40,193 nucleotides of DNA from Vulcanococcus limneticus LL (GTDB lineage: Bacteria; Cyanobacteriota; Cyanobacteriia; PCC-6307; Cyanobiaceae), in contig NZ_NQLA01000028.1 of assembly GCF_002252705.1 (NCBI RefSeq), forward strand, positions 1 through 40,193, written 5' to 3'. A program made the position numbers and the translations under genes. Below are positions 1 through 10,572 of the stretch, in pieces (the stretch's first letter is position 1; each line of letters opens with the position of its first letter). The notes under the pieces were generated by a model. It ran no database searches. It saw nothing but the letters and a program-made list of their open reading frames with translations, and had not been told where the DNA came from.

Positions 1-215
1 AGCTGCTGCGGGGCGCCGGCCTGGGGGCCCGTAGGCCGGCCTCACTGCTGCGCCGCCTGGCCCGCCAGGACGGCCGGGCCCGGGCCTGGCTCGAGCATTG
101 GCCTGCCCCCGGCGAGGCGGCCCGCACAGGCCTTCGCGGCGGCCCCGCCACCGACACCCGCAGCAACCGCCTGGCCAGTCCCGACGCCGCGACGCTGCAG
201 GGCCTGCTGCCGTGA
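1..215 (+). CDS. 3' end of an unidentified gene, cut by the window edge
   Basis: An open frame enters from the left edge (first full codon at position 3) and ends at TGA 213-215, giving about 70 C-terminal residues. They are rich in Arg, Ala, Leu and Gly and end in LQGLLP. The stop overlaps the GTG of the following nadD-like gene by 2-3 bases (GTGA), which suggests both are cotranscribed. I do not recognise the family from this fragment. That it is a real gene is inferred from the overlap and from the codon bias matching the neighbours. Confidence 0.5.
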   Translation, partial: LLRGAGLGARRPASLLRRLARQDGRARAWLEHWPAPGEAARTGLRGGPATDTRSNRLASPDAATLQGLLP

Positions 216-814
216 GCCCAGCCGCCACCGGGCTGGAGGACCAGGGCCCCGTGGCCCTGTTCGGCACCAGCGCCGATCCGCCCAGCTGTGGCCACCGCAG
301 CCTGCTGGCGGGCCTGGCCGCCACCTATCCGCTGGTCGCCACCTGGGCCAGCGACAACCCCTTCAAGGCCCACGGCGCTCCGCTGGACGTGCGGGCCCGG
401 CTGCTGGGCACGGTGGTGGCGGCCCTGAACCGGCCAGGCCTGCGGGTGGAGCAGGGTCTCAGCAGCCCGCGGGCGATCGAGACCCTGGAACGGGCCGGGG
501 CCCTCTGGCCTGGCCGGGAGCTGGTGTTCGTGGTGGGCAGCGACCTGGTGCCCCAGATCCCGCGCTGGTATCGGGCCGCCGACCTGCTGGGGCGCTGCCG
601 GCTGGCGGTGGTGCCACGCCAGGGTTGGCCTGTGGCCCCCGCCGACCTGCAGCCCTTGCGGGACCTGGGCGGCCGGGTGGAGCTGCTGCCGCTGTCGATT
701 CCCGCCACGGCCAGCTCGGCCATCCGGCAGCGGGCCCGCCGCGAGCAGGTGCCGGCCGAGCTGTGGCCGGAGCTGATCCAGCACAATCTCTACGGCCTCA
801 GCACCCCGCCCTGA
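212..814 (+). CDS. nadD: Nicotinate-nucleotide adenylyltransferase (NadD-like)
   Basis: A 200-residue cytidylyltransferase-fold protein, predicted to adenylate nicotinate mononucleotide to deamido-NAD in the cytosol. Near the N-terminus is the nucleotide-binding signature FGTSADPPSCGH, a form of the (H/T)xGH motif with Ser in place of the usual His/Thr. Near the C-terminus is ATASSAIR, matching the family's ISSTxIR-like motif. GTG 212 was chosen because it overlaps the preceding stop; GTG 251, just before the motif, is an alternative. The stop (812-814) shares its last base with the ATG of nadE, so the last two steps of NAD synthesis are translationally coupled. Function is inferred from motif plus neighbour. 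Confidence 0.85.
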   Translation: MSPAATGLEDQGPVALFGTSADPPSCGHRSLLAGLAATYPLVATWASDNPFKAHGAPLDVRARLLGTVVAALNRPGLRVEQGLSSPRAIETLERAGALWPGRELVFVVGSDLVPQIPRWYRAADLLGRCRLAVVPRQGWPVAPADLQPLRDLGGRVELLPLSIPATASSAIRQRARREQVPAELWPELIQHNLYGLSTPP

Positions 815-2502
815 TGCGCCTCGCGCTCGCCCAGTGCAATCCCCTGGTGGGCGACCTGCGCGGCAATGCCGACCGGCTGCTGGACACCTGCTGGCGCGCC
901 GCCGGCTCCGGCGCCGATCTGGTGTTGGCGCCGGAGCTGGCCCTATGGGGCTACCCGGCGCGGGACCTGCTGCTGCGCCCCGACCTGCGCCGGCTCCAGC
1001 ACCAGCAGCTCGACCGCCTGGCGGCGCAGCTGCCGGTGGGCCTGGCCCTGCTGCTGGGGGTGAGCGAACCCGCCCCGGGCCAGCAGCAGCCCGACCTGTT
1101 CAACGCGGCGGCCCTGGTGGAGGCCGGCCACTGGCGCATCGTGGCCCGCAAGCGGCTGCTGCCCAGCTACGACGTATTCGATGAGCGACGCTACTTCCGC
1201 CCGGCCTCCGAGCCCTGCCTGCTGGAGCTGGAACGGGGCGGCCGCACCTGGCGCCTGGGCCTCAGCCTCTGCGAGGACCTCTGGGTGGACGAGGACCTGC
1301 ACGGCCACCGGCTCAGCGGCGGCGACCCGATCGGCGACCTGATCCCCCTGGCCCCGGACCTGCTGCTCAACCTCTCGGCCTCGCCCTTCGCCCAGGGCAA
1401 GGCCCAGCTGCGCCGGGACCTGGCGGCGGCGGCGGCTGGGCGGCTGGGCTGCCCCGTGGTCTACGTGAACCAGGTGGGCGGCAACGACGAGCTGGTGTTC
1501 GACGGCGGCAGCTTCGTGACCGCACCGGGCGGATCGGTGCTGCTGCAGCTGCCCTGGGCCGAGGAGTCCCTGGCCTGCTGGGACCCCACGGCCACCCCGG
1601 GCAGCCCAGCCCAGGCCATCCCCGCCAACGAGGCGCTGCTGCTGCGGGTTCTGGTGCTTGGCGTGGCCGATTACGCGCGCAAGTGCGGCTTCCGGCGGGC
1701 CCTGCTGGGCCTGAGCGGCGGCATCGACTCGGCCCTGGTGGCGGTGCTCGCCGCCGCGGCCCTGGGGCCCGAGAACGTCCAGGGGCTGCTGATGCCCTCG
1801 CCCTGGAGTTCGGCCGGCTCCATCGACGATGCCCTCGCCCTCGCCGAACGGCTCGGCCTGGCGACCCACACCCTGCCGATCGCGTCGCTGATGGCGGGGT
1901 TCGACACCGCCCTGGCGCCGGCCCTGGGCGGGGCTCCCGCCGGTCTCACGGCCGAGAACCTGCAGTCGCGCATCCGCGGCACGCTGCTCATGGCGGTGGC
2001 CAACCAGCAGGGCCAGCTGCTGCTCTCCACCGGCAACAAGAGCGAGCTGGCGGTGGGCTACTGCACCCTCTATGGCGACATGAACGGCGGCCTGGCCGTG
2101 ATCGGCGACCTCTACAAGACCACCGTGTTCCGCCTCTGCGCCTGGATCGACTCGCCCGAGGCCGGCCCCTGCCGCGCCGCCCTGGGCCTGCCGGCCGAGG
2201 GGGAGCTGATCGGCCGCGCCATCCGCGAGAAACCGCCCAGCGCCGAGCTGCGTCCGGACCAGCGCGACAGCGACTCCCTGCCCGACTACGCCGTGCTCGA
2301 CCCCCTGCTCAAGGGCCTGATCGAGGAGCTGCGCAGCCTGGAGGAGCTGGTGGACTCCGGCGTGGACCCCGCCCTGGCGACGCGGGTCCAGGGGCTGCTG
2401 CGCCGGGCCGAGTTCAAGCGGCGCCAGGCGGCGCCGCTGCTGAAGGTGAGCGGACGGGCCTTCGGCAGCGGCTGGCGCATGCCGATTGCCGCCGGCGCCT
2501 GA
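814..2502 (+). CDS. nadE: NAD+ synthase, glutamine-hydrolysing (NadE)
   Basis: A 562-residue two-domain enzyme that amidates deamido-NAD to NAD+ using glutamine and ATP. Residues 1 to about 260 are a nitrilase-type glutaminase domain with the expected catalytic Glu (APELALWGY), Lys (ARKRLLPSYD) and Cys (LSLCEDLW). From about residue 280 comes the synthetase domain with the PP-loop LSGGIDSAL near residue 299 and the STGNKSE motif. The length fits the glutamine-dependent NadE class. The ATG overlaps the nadD stop by one base. The following gene ald begins 108 nt later; the gap shows no obvious structure. Confidence 0.97.
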   Translation: MRLALAQCNPLVGDLRGNADRLLDTCWRAAGSGADLVLAPELALWGYPARDLLLRPDLRRLQHQQLDRLAAQLPVGLALLLGVSEPAPGQQQPDLFNAAALVEAGHWRIVARKRLLPSYDVFDERRYFRPASEPCLLELERGGRTWRLGLSLCEDLWVDEDLHGHRLSGGDPIGDLIPLAPDLLLNLSASPFAQGKAQLRRDLAAAAAGRLGCPVVYVNQVGGNDELVFDGGSFVTAPGGSVLLQLPWAEESLACWDPTATPGSPAQAIPANEALLLRVLVLGVADYARKCGFRRALLGLSGGIDSALVAVLAAAALGPENVQGLLMPSPWSSAGSIDDALALAERLGLATHTLPIASLMAGFDTALAPALGGAPAGLTAENLQSRIRGTLLMAVANQQGQLLLSTGNKSELAVGYCTLYGDMNGGLAVIGDLYKTTVFRLCAWIDSPEAGPCRAALGLPAEGELIGRAIREKPPSAELRPDQRDSDSLPDYAVLDPLLKGLIEELRSLEELVDSGVDPALATRVQGLLRRAEFKRRQAAPLLKVSGRAFGSGWRMPIAAGA

Positions 2503-2610
2503 AGGCCCGCCAAGATCCCGCCGCAGCCACTGCTGCGAAGCGGCCCGGTGGCCATCCGGTGGCGGCCCCGTGGCGGCCTCGCCATCGTGGAGCGATACCT
2601 CCAGCTCCCT

Positions 2611-3750
2611 ATGGCCAGCGCCGGCCCCCCAGCCTCCATCGCCAGCATCGGCGTACCGACGGAGACCAAGCGCGACGAGCAGCGGGTGGCCCTCACCCCC
2701 GATGGGGTGCGGGAGCTGGTGAGCCAGGGCCTGGAGGTGCGCATCCAGGCCGGTGCCGGCCAGGGGGCCGGCCTCGACGACGACGCGTTCGCCACGGCTG
2801 GGGCCCGCATCGTCGACCGGGAGGAGGCCTGGGCCGCGCACCTGGTGGTGAAGGTGAAGGAGCCCCAGCCCGCGGAGTTCGGTTTCCTGCGTCCCGACCT
2901 GGTGCTGTTCACCTACCTGCACCTGGCCGCCTATCCGGAGGTGGGCCGGGCCCTGCTGGAGGCAGGCACCACCGCCATCGCCTACGAAACCGTGCAGCTC
3001 GACGACGGCAGCCTGCCCCTGCTGGCGCCGATGAGCGAGATCGCCGGCCGGCTGGCGGCCCAGGTGGGCGCCCACCTGCTGGAGAGGCCCCATGGCGGCC
3101 GTGGCGTGTTGATCGGCGGCTGCACCGGCGTGCGGCCGGCGCGGGTGGTGGTGATCGGGGCCGGCACCGTGGGCTGGAACGCGGCCCGCATCGCCACCGC
3201 CATGGACGCCGAGGTGTTCCTGCTCGATCGCTCTCCCCAGCACCTGCGCCGGCTGGAGGCCCAGCGCCAGGGGCGCCTCACGAACCTGGTGAGCAGCCGT
3301 GGCCTGCTCGAGCGCCTCGTGCCCAGCGCCGACCTGCTGATCGGCGCCGTGCTGTTGCCGGGCGACCGGGCCCCGACCCTGGTGGAGGAGGAGCTGGTGC
3401 GCCGGATGAAGCCGGGCTCGGTGATCGTGGATGTGGCGATCGACCAGGGCGGCTGCATCGCCACCAGCCGCGAGACCACCCACACCGATCCGGTGGTGAC
3501 GATCCACGGCGTGCAGCACTACGCCGTGGGCAACATGCCCGGCGCCGTGCCCTTCACCTCCACGGAGGCCCTGGTGAGCGTCACCCTGCCCTACATCCTG
3601 GCGATCGCCGGCCGGGGCCTGGTGGAGGCCGTCACGGAGCGGCCCGAGCTGGTGTCCGGACTGAACACAATCGACGGGGCGGTGTGCCATCCCGGCGTCG
3701 CCAAGGCCCTGGGGGTGCCGAACCGCCACCCGATGGCCTGCCTGCACTGA
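2611..3750 (+). CDS. ald: Alanine dehydrogenase
   Basis: A 379-residue NAD-dependent dehydrogenase interconverting L-alanine with pyruvate and ammonia. Visible family marks are the N-terminal GVPTETKRDEQRVALTP block, the substrate-site VKVKEPQ and YLHLAAYPE segments, the Rossmann motif VIGAGTVGWNAA near residue 182, and HYAVGNMPGAVPFTST towards the C-terminus. ATG 2611 is preferred; an in-frame GTG at 2548 would add 21 low-complexity residues. The enzyme follows nadD-nadE on the same strand, so an NAD supply/use association is possible but not shown. The end converges on the YchJ-like gene 45 nt away, with no clear terminator between. Confidence 0.96.
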   Translation: MASAGPPASIASIGVPTETKRDEQRVALTPDGVRELVSQGLEVRIQAGAGQGAGLDDDAFATAGARIVDREEAWAAHLVVKVKEPQPAEFGFLRPDLVLFTYLHLAAYPEVGRALLEAGTTAIAYETVQLDDGSLPLLAPMSEIAGRLAAQVGAHLLERPHGGRGVLIGGCTGVRPARVVVIGAGTVGWNAARIATAMDAEVFLLDRSPQHLRRLEAQRQGRLTNLVSSRGLLERLVPSADLLIGAVLLPGDRAPTLVEEELVRRMKPGSVIVDVAIDQGGCIATSRETTHTDPVVTIHGVQHYAVGNMPGAVPFTSTEALVSVTLPYILAIAGRGLVEAVTERPELVSGLNTIDGAVCHPGVAKALGVPNRHPMACLH

Positions 3751-3795
3751 CCGGGGTTGGCGGGCCGCCCACAACGCGGCACAGCCCGAGCTCCG

Positions 3796-4224
3796 TCAGC
3801 TGGAGCCCGAATCCGAGAGCTCAAGGGCCTTCAGATAGAGCCAGCGGCCCTCCGGCCGGTTTCCCTCCCGCCCGAACAGCGAACACTCCCGCATCACCCC
3901 CGCCTGGCCGCCAACGGCGTAGTGGGCTTCAAAAGTCACCGTGCCGGCGGGATCGGCCGGCCCTCCAGCTGTGGTGGCCAGGATGCACAGCCGCTGCCAG
4001 CGCACCTGGCCAAGGCTGGCCCCCAGCTCCCGGCGGCGGCGGGCCAGCGGTTCGGGGGAGGAATGGGTGCGCAGCAGATACTCCAGCTCCCCGAGGGCGT
4101 AGGCGCTGTAGCGGGAGCGCATCAGCTGCTCGGCCGTGGCCGCCGGCCGCTCGCCGCGGTGCAGGGGGCCGCAGCAGGAGCGGTAGCTGAGGCCGCCACA
4201 GGGGCAGGGTCGATCGAGCGCCAT
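3796..4224 (-). CDS. YchJ family protein with SEC-C-type zinc motif
   Basis: A 142-residue protein. The N-terminus carries a cysteine-rich CPCGGLSYRSCCGPLH motif (SEC-C-type, a probable zinc site), followed by the family block AEQLMRSRYSAYALGELEYLLRTHS. The middle contains the typical LGQVRWQRLCIL and TVTFEAHY strands. The family (UPF0225, YchJ) has no firmly established biochemical role. ATG 4224 lies 13 nt after the stop of the DUF3326 gene, so it is the last gene of a four-gene operon starting with a ferredoxin. The longer open frame upstream of this ATG is a shadow of the DUF3326 gene. Confidence 0.88.
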   Translation of the reverse strand: MALDRPCPCGGLSYRSCCGPLHRGERPAATAEQLMRSRYSAYALGELEYLLRTHSSPEPLARRRRELGASLGQVRWQRLCILATTAGGPADPAGTVTFEAHYAVGGQAGVMRECSLFGREGNRPEGRWLYLKALELSDSGSS

Positions 4225-4237
4225 CGCCGTCTCCACC

Positions 4238-5359
4238 TCAGGCCAACCGCGCCAGGGGCCGTCGCAGGGCAGCGGGATCCAGCCCCTCCCGCAGGGCGAG
4301 CACCAGGCCGGCGGCCTCCATGTAGCTCCGGGCCGGCAGCACCTCCAGCCCCAGGGCCTCGGCCGACACGTGGAGCACGCAGGGGTTGTGCACGGCGATG
4401 AGCGGGATGCCACGCTCGGCGCAGGCCAGCACGGCGGCCCCGCCGAGGGCCCCGGCGGGCGCCACCACGGCCCCCACATCCGCAACCCGGAGGAGATCGC
4501 CGCCGCCACTCCAAGCCCTGGAGCGCCCCTGGGACGACGCGGGGGCCATCGGCACCAGATCAGGCGCCCGGCTCAATCCCACCAGCACGCAGGCCAGGAA
4601 GGTGTAGCCCAGCTCCTCCCCCGCCGCCCGGGGATCGAGGAGCGGATCCAGCGGCAGCGGGCTCAGGGCCGGAGCGTGGGCGCAGGGGATCCCCAGCTCC
4701 CGGCTGAGCAGATGGCTGATCACCGCCTCGGCCCCCGCCAGGGCATCCACGCCCGATCCCTGGCGATAGGCGGCGAGGGCCTCACTGGCGGGATCCTCCG
4801 GGAAGCGGGCCACCACGGCAATCGCCGTGGCCCCCGCCGCCTGCAGCTCGCGGCCGGCGCGCAGCAGCGCGTCGGGGCGACCCAGGCGGCCCCAGCTGGC
4901 CCCGCTGGCCCCGCTCGTGAGCGTGACCTCCAGGGGCTGGTCAGTGATCTGCACGGGCCCGATGCTGAGGCCCAGGCTGGCGCGGCAGCCATCGGCCACC
5001 TGCAGGTGGCGCTGGCGCAACTCGGCCTCGATGCCGGCATCGAGCAGCAGGCCGACGCGTTGACGCCGCACGGACCGCAGCGCCAGCTCCCCGCCAGCGA
5101 AGCGATCGAGGGCCGAGCCCTCTACGTAGTGGATGCGGGGGTCGCTCCAGTAAAGGGCCGCCCCGTTCATCACGTTGGGGTGGGTGATCAGGCAGCCGCT
5201 GGCAGCTGCCAGCAGCCGTGCCGAGGGAAGGGCATCGCCCGCATAGCCGCCGACCTCACAGCCGATGCCCGTGGGGAGCACCAGCAGGGTGGGCAGGGGC
5301 GCACCGGGATGCCCGGCCACGCCAGCTGCAGCGGATGTCACGCCAAGGTCGGGCCTCAT
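4238..5359 (-). CDS. DUF3326 family protein
   Basis: A 373-residue protein of the DUF3326 family, found in cyanobacteria and plants and without established function. Recognisable segments are LLVLPTGIGCEVGGYAGDA near the N-terminus, LITHPNVMNGAALYWSD, a central VGLLLDAGIE, and near the C-terminus GIPLIAVHNPC, which reads like a nucleotide- or cofactor-binding loop. No signal peptide or membrane segment is obvious. ATG 5359 overlaps the preceding stop by 4 nt (ATGA), and a gap of only 13 nt separates it from the YchJ-like gene. Coupling to a ferredoxin gene suggests a redox or biosynthetic context, but that is inference. Confidence 0.88.
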   Translation of the reverse strand: MRPDLGVTSAAAGVAGHPGAPLPTLLVLPTGIGCEVGGYAGDALPSARLLAAASGCLITHPNVMNGAALYWSDPRIHYVEGSALDRFAGGELALRSVRRQRVGLLLDAGIEAELRQRHLQVADGCRASLGLSIGPVQITDQPLEVTLTSGASGASWGRLGRPDALLRAGRELQAAGATAIAVVARFPEDPASEALAAYRQGSGVDALAGAEAVISHLLSRELGIPCAHAPALSPLPLDPLLDPRAAGEELGYTFLACVLVGLSRAPDLVPMAPASSQGRSRAWSGGGDLLRVADVGAVVAPAGALGGAAVLACAERGIPLIAVHNPCVLHVSAEALGLEVLPARSYMEAAGLVLALREGLDPAALRRPLARLA

Positions 5360-5658
5360 CGCTGCAGCACGGCCTCGATGCGCAGCCGCGATCCCTCCGG
5401 ACCACCTCCTGCGCCAGGCTCCACGGCCGTGATGGCCCAACGCAGAACCCGACCCTCGGCCCCGAGGCCCGCCTGAATCTGGGCCAGCAGCGGGCCGGGC
5501 CGCCGCACCAGCTCCAGCTCCACGGCCTCGAGCGCGATGGCCCGATGCCCAGCGGCCGCCACCGGCCTGGGCGCCTGCCCCAAGGAGTCCAGATCCCCAG
5601 TCTCTGGCGGCATCGGCTCCACGGGCGACTCCACCGGAGAGTCAGCCGATCCGCTCAC
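5356..5658 (-). CDS. Small protein of unknown function in the ferredoxin-DUF3326 operon
   Basis: A 100-residue protein I do not recognise. The first 35 residues are acidic and rich in Pro and Ser. The remainder looks folded, with alternating hydrophobic residues (IALEAVELELV, VLRWAITAVE) and a basic end, LRIEAVLQR. It starts with GTG overlapping the ferredoxin stop (GTGA), and its own TGA overlaps the ATG of the DUF3326 gene, so translation of all three is probably coupled. No Cys pattern, signal peptide or membrane segment is present. The tight packing and neighbour-like codon use support a real gene. Confidence 0.72.
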   Translation of the reverse strand: MSGSADSPVESPVEPMPPETGDLDSLGQAPRPVAAAGHRAIALEAVELELVRRPGPLLAQIQAGLGAEGRVLRWAITAVEPGAGGGPEGSRLRIEAVLQR

Positions 5659-5978
5659 TTCTGGTACTGACCGAACTGGGCCTCGTAAAGGGCGTCCTCC
5701 TGGCCGCCGACCAACTTGAGATCACTGCGGGGGTAGGCCACGCACAGCAGCGCGAACCCCTGCTCCTGCAGCTCCGCCTTCACGCCCATGGCATCCGGCT
5801 GATGCACGCTGCCCTCGGTCAGCCGGGCGGCACAGGTGGTGCACACGCCCGAACAGCAGGAGCTGGGCAGCTCCACGCCCGCGGCCTCGGCCGCCGCCAG
5901 CACGGTCTGGTCGGCGCGGCAGCTGAAGCTGTGCGACGTGCCGTTCAACTCGGCGACAACGGTGAAGCTCTCACTCAT
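5655..5978 (-). CDS. Plant-type [2Fe-2S] ferredoxin
   Basis: A 107-residue soluble electron carrier. It has the plant-type cluster motif C-x4-C-x2-C (SCCSGVCTTC, residues about 39-48) and the distant fourth Cys in FALLCVAYPRSDL. The N-terminal MSESFTVVAELNG is the usual beta-grasp first strand. ATG 5978 was chosen over an upstream start that would add 14 non-conserved residues. It is the first gene of a four-gene overlapping operon. Its upstream region holds a 28-bp perfect palindrome (6050-6123). The sequence is divergent from photosynthetic PetF, so a special-purpose ferredoxin is more likely. Confidence 0.93.
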   Translation of the reverse strand: MSESFTVVAELNGTSHSFSCRADQTVLAAAEAAGVELPSSCCSGVCTTCAARLTEGSVHQPDAMGVKAELQEQGFALLCVAYPRSDLKLVGGQEDALYEAQFGQYQK

Positions 5979-6049
5979 GGGAAGGGCCGCTGCAGCGGCG
6001 ACTGGCCGGATCGGGACCATCTTCCCGGATCACGGAACCGAGAGTCCTG

Positions 6050-6123
6050 CCGACCCCGGGCGCCAGTTGGGCAGCGCTTCGCCACGGGCGGAGGCGCGCT
6101 GCCCAACTGGCGCCCGGGGTCGG
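6050..6123. repeat. 28-bp perfect inverted repeat, 18-nt spacer
   Basis: The left arm 6050-6077 is exactly complementary to the right arm 6096-6123, with spacer 6078-6095. It begins 24 nt after the oxygenase stop and ends 72 nt before the ferredoxin start; both genes run on the minus strand. A very stable RNA hairpin would form in either transcript. No T-run follows on either side, so it is not a textbook intrinsic terminator. It may be a U-tract-less terminator, an mRNA-stabilising structure or a palindromic repeat element. Confidence 0.85.
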
Positions 6124-6146
6124 GGCAAGGGTGTTTGTGGGGGGAT

Positions 6147-6908
6147 TTACGGGCCGCTGGGACGGGGTAGCTCGCTCCACTGGGTGGGGTGGGGGGCCAG
6201 GTATTCGGGGGGGGCGGGGTCGCCGGGGGCGGCGAGGGGGGCGGTGAGGGCGAGGTCGAAGGCGATCGAGAGGCGCACCTCCTCGTCGTCCCCATTGGCG
6301 GTCACGGCGTGGTCGATGGCAGAGGGGAACAGCACCAGCAAGCCGGCCTGGGGGGCCACATCCAGCCAGGGGGCGTTCCAGCGTGCAGCGCCGGGATGTT
6401 CGGCACGGATCGGGCCGCCATGGCCCACGGCCAGCCCCGGCACCAGCTCATTGGCCTGGCGCTGGGGGAACAGGCGCAAGCAGCCACTACGGCCGCTGCC
6501 ATCGCCGTTGAGGTAGTAAACGGCGCTGAGATGGGCATTGGGGTGGTGGTGACGGCCCACCACCTGGCCCGCTTCGCTCACCACCGGCCAGGCCCGCTGG
6601 ATGTGGAGCGCCACGGCAGAGCGGTCAAAGCCCAGGGCCTCCAGGTAGGCCCAGGCCTGGTGCTGCACCTGCTGGCACAGGCCGGCGAAGGCCTGCAGGC
6701 GCTGCAGCTGCCAGACGCCGTTGATGTCGCCGGTCCAGGCGCAACCGGGCTCGGGATTGCCGCTGGCCTGACCGCGCAGCGCCAGCACCTCCTGGATCCA
6801 CACCGCCGAATCCCAGGGGTCCGGACGGAGCTGCACCCGGGCCAGCGCCAGCGGGAACAACGGCTCCAGGCCTAGGGAAACGGACGACGACAGGGGCATC
6901 GGCAGCAT
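6147..6908 (-). CDS. Putative 2-oxoglutarate/Fe(II)-dependent oxygenase
   Basis: A 253-residue protein resembling the putative 2OG-Fe(II) oxygenases of the TIGR02466 type. The jelly-roll core holds a probable metal-binding HHHPNAHLSAVYYLN segment and, further on, LLVLFPSAIDHAV followed by VRLSIAFDL, which fits the distal His and the Arg that binds 2-oxoglutarate. The substrate cannot be predicted. The start is uncertain: ATG 6908 or 6899 are both possible. The longer frame upstream would overlap the atp terminator (6911-6941), so it is rejected. The gene may be monocistronic, with a long palindrome after its stop. Confidence 0.75.
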   Translation of the reverse strand: MLPMPLSSSVSLGLEPLFPLALARVQLRPDPWDSAVWIQEVLALRGQASGNPEPGCAWTGDINGVWQLQRLQAFAGLCQQVQHQAWAYLEALGFDRSAVALHIQRAWPVVSEAGQVVGRHHHPNAHLSAVYYLNGDGSGRSGCLRLFPQRQANELVPGLAVGHGGPIRAEHPGAARWNAPWLDVAPQAGLLVLFPSAIDHAVTANGDDEEVRLSIAFDLALTAPLAAPGDPAPPEYLAPHPTQWSELPRPSGP

Positions 6909-6910
6909 GC

Positions 6911-6941
6911 AAAAAGGGGAGCCCCACAACGCGGGCTCCCC
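6911..6941 (-). terminator. Intrinsic terminator of the ATP synthase operon
   Basis: Read on the minus strand, a 9-bp GC-rich stem (6941-6933 with 6924-6916, GGGGAGCCC type) with an 8-nt loop is followed at once by five T residues (6915-6911). It lies 28 nt after the stop of the gamma-subunit gene, as expected for the end of the atp transcript. Confidence 0.9.
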
Positions 6942-6969
6942 TCAGCCTGCCTCAGGCTCGGGCGCTGCT

Positions 6970-7923
6970 TCAGGACATCGCGGCCGCGCCACCGACCACT
7001 TCCAGGATCTCCTGGGTAATGGCGGCCTGGCGGGCCTTGTTGTAGTCCAGCGTCAGAGACTTGGCCAGGGCCTTGGCATTGTCGCTGGCGTTGTTCATGG
7101 CCGTCATGCGGCTGGCCAGCTCAGATGCGGCAGCCTCCTGCAGGGAGCGGAGCAGCTGATTCTGCAGATAGAGCGGCAGCAGGGCATTGAGCAACTGCTC
7201 GGGGCTCTGCTCGAACACGAAGTCCGACTGCAGGGTGGGTTCCACGTTCTGAATCTTGTCGACCTCCACGCCAAGACGGCCCTCACGGGTGGTGAGCCGG
7301 AAGATCTCGTCGTCGGGGGTGGCGATGCCCTGGGGATCGAGGGGCAGCAGGGTCTGGGAGACCGGCTTGGAGCTCACCAGGTTGATGAACTTGGTGAAGA
7401 TGATCTCGATCCGATCGGTGCTGCCAGAGAGGAACTCCGCCAACACTTCATTGGCGATCTCACCGGCTTCAGCGGCGCTCGGCACCTGCTCCAGACCGGT
7501 GAAGGTGGCCCGGATCTTGTAGAGGTGGGAGCGGTTCTGGAAATAGGTGATGGCCTTGCGGCCGATCAGCACCAGATCCACGTCATAGCCCTGGGCCTTG
7601 AGCTCAGCGAAGCGCTGCTCGGTGCGCTTGATGATGTTGGCGTTATAGCCGCCGCACAGACCCCGGTCGCCGGTGACGGAGAGCAGGGTGATGTTGCGCA
7701 GGTCACGATCCTCCAGCAGCGGAGCATCGGCATCCTCGAAGCGCAGCCTGGACTGGAGGTTCTCCAGCACCCGGGCCAGGCGATCGGCGAAGGGGCGACT
7801 GCGCAGGACCTGTTCCTGGGCACGGCGCACCTTGGCGGCAGCCACGAGGCGCATGGCCTCAGTGATCTTGCGCGTGTTCTTGACCGAACTGATGCGGTCG
7901 CGGATGTCCTTGAGGTTCGCCAT
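6970..7923 (-). CDS. atpG: ATP synthase F1 subunit gamma
   Basis: The 317-residue central-stalk subunit (atpC in cyanobacterial naming). The N-terminal helix has [21 protein letters not shown] and the C-terminal helix [15 protein letters not shown], which together form the rotating coiled coil. It carries the extra loop between about residues 190 and 235 that is typical of cyanobacterial and chloroplast gamma, here without the pair of regulatory cysteines used for thioredoxin control in chloroplasts. It is the last gene of the operon, 12 nt after atpA, with an intrinsic terminator beyond. Confidence 0.98.
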   Translation of the reverse strand: MANLKDIRDRISSVKNTRKITEAMRLVAAAKVRRAQEQVLRSRPFADRLARVLENLQSRLRFEDADAPLLEDRDLRNITLLSVTGDRGLCGGYNANIIKRTEQRFAELKAQGYDVDLVLIGRKAITYFQNRSHLYKIRATFTGLEQVPSAAEAGEIANEVLAEFLSGSTDRIEIIFTKFINLVSSKPVSQTLLPLDPQGIATPDDEIFRLTTREGRLGVEVDKIQNVEPTLQSDFVFEQSPEQLLNALLPLYLQNQLLRSLQEAAASELASRMTAMNNASDNAKALAKSLTLDYNKARQAAITQEILEVVGGAAAMS

Positions 7924-7935
7924 TACTCAGGATCC

Positions 7936-10053
<2,118 letters not shown>

Positions 10054-10054
<1 letters not shown>

Positions 10055-10572
10055 CAGGCGTTCCCCAGGTTTTGGATGGACTGGTTCAGCAGCTGGGCCT
10101 GGGCATCGGCATCGAGCTTGCCGGGGAGGGTGGCCAGGGCCTTCTCGATGGCGAGGCGGGCCGCTTCACGCCGCAGCTGGTTGGTGACACGGGCCGCCTC
10201 GGACTGCAGGTCGGCCGCGGAACCCTGCTTGAGGCGCGCCATCTCCTCAATGGTGCGCTTTTCGTTCTCCAGACGGATCGCCTGGGCACGGGCTTTGCCG
10301 TCGGCACGGATCTGCTCGGCCTTCTTCTGGGCCTCGGCCAGACCCTGCTGGGCCTGGGCCAGGGACTCGCTGGCCGCGCCCAGGCGCGTCTCAGCGTCCG
10401 TCAGATCGGTGAGAATCGCCGCTCGCCGCCGCTCCAGAATGCCGCCCAGGAAGTTGGGGAGGAATTTGTAGAGGGCGAAGATGACGATCGCCAGGTTGAT
10501 GATGTTGGTCTCGAACGGATTCAGGTTCAGCCCGAATGTGCCGTGCGAGGCCAGGATCGAAGGGAAGTTCAT
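10054..10572 (-). CDS. atpF: ATP synthase F0 subunit b
   Basis: The 172-residue peripheral-stalk subunit with one N-terminal membrane anchor (about residues 24-44, [19 protein letters not shown]) followed by a long charged helix rich in Ala, Glu, Gln and Arg (about 50-160) that pairs with b'. Its ATG overlaps the b' stop by 4 nt and its stop overlaps the delta start by 1 nt, so b', b and delta form a coupled block. Length is normal for cyanobacterial b. Confidence 0.97.

Noticed and set aside
943-3774. Very long open frame on the minus strand opposite nadE and ald (943 codons)
   Set aside because: It is antisense to two well-identified genes, has His/Gln/Gly-rich low-complexity composition typical of a GC-rich shadow frame, and no recognisable domain.
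6129-6929. Longer start for the oxygenase gene at 6929
   Set aside because: It would place the start codon inside the loop of the atp operon terminator; the ATGs at 6908 or 6899 are more sensible.
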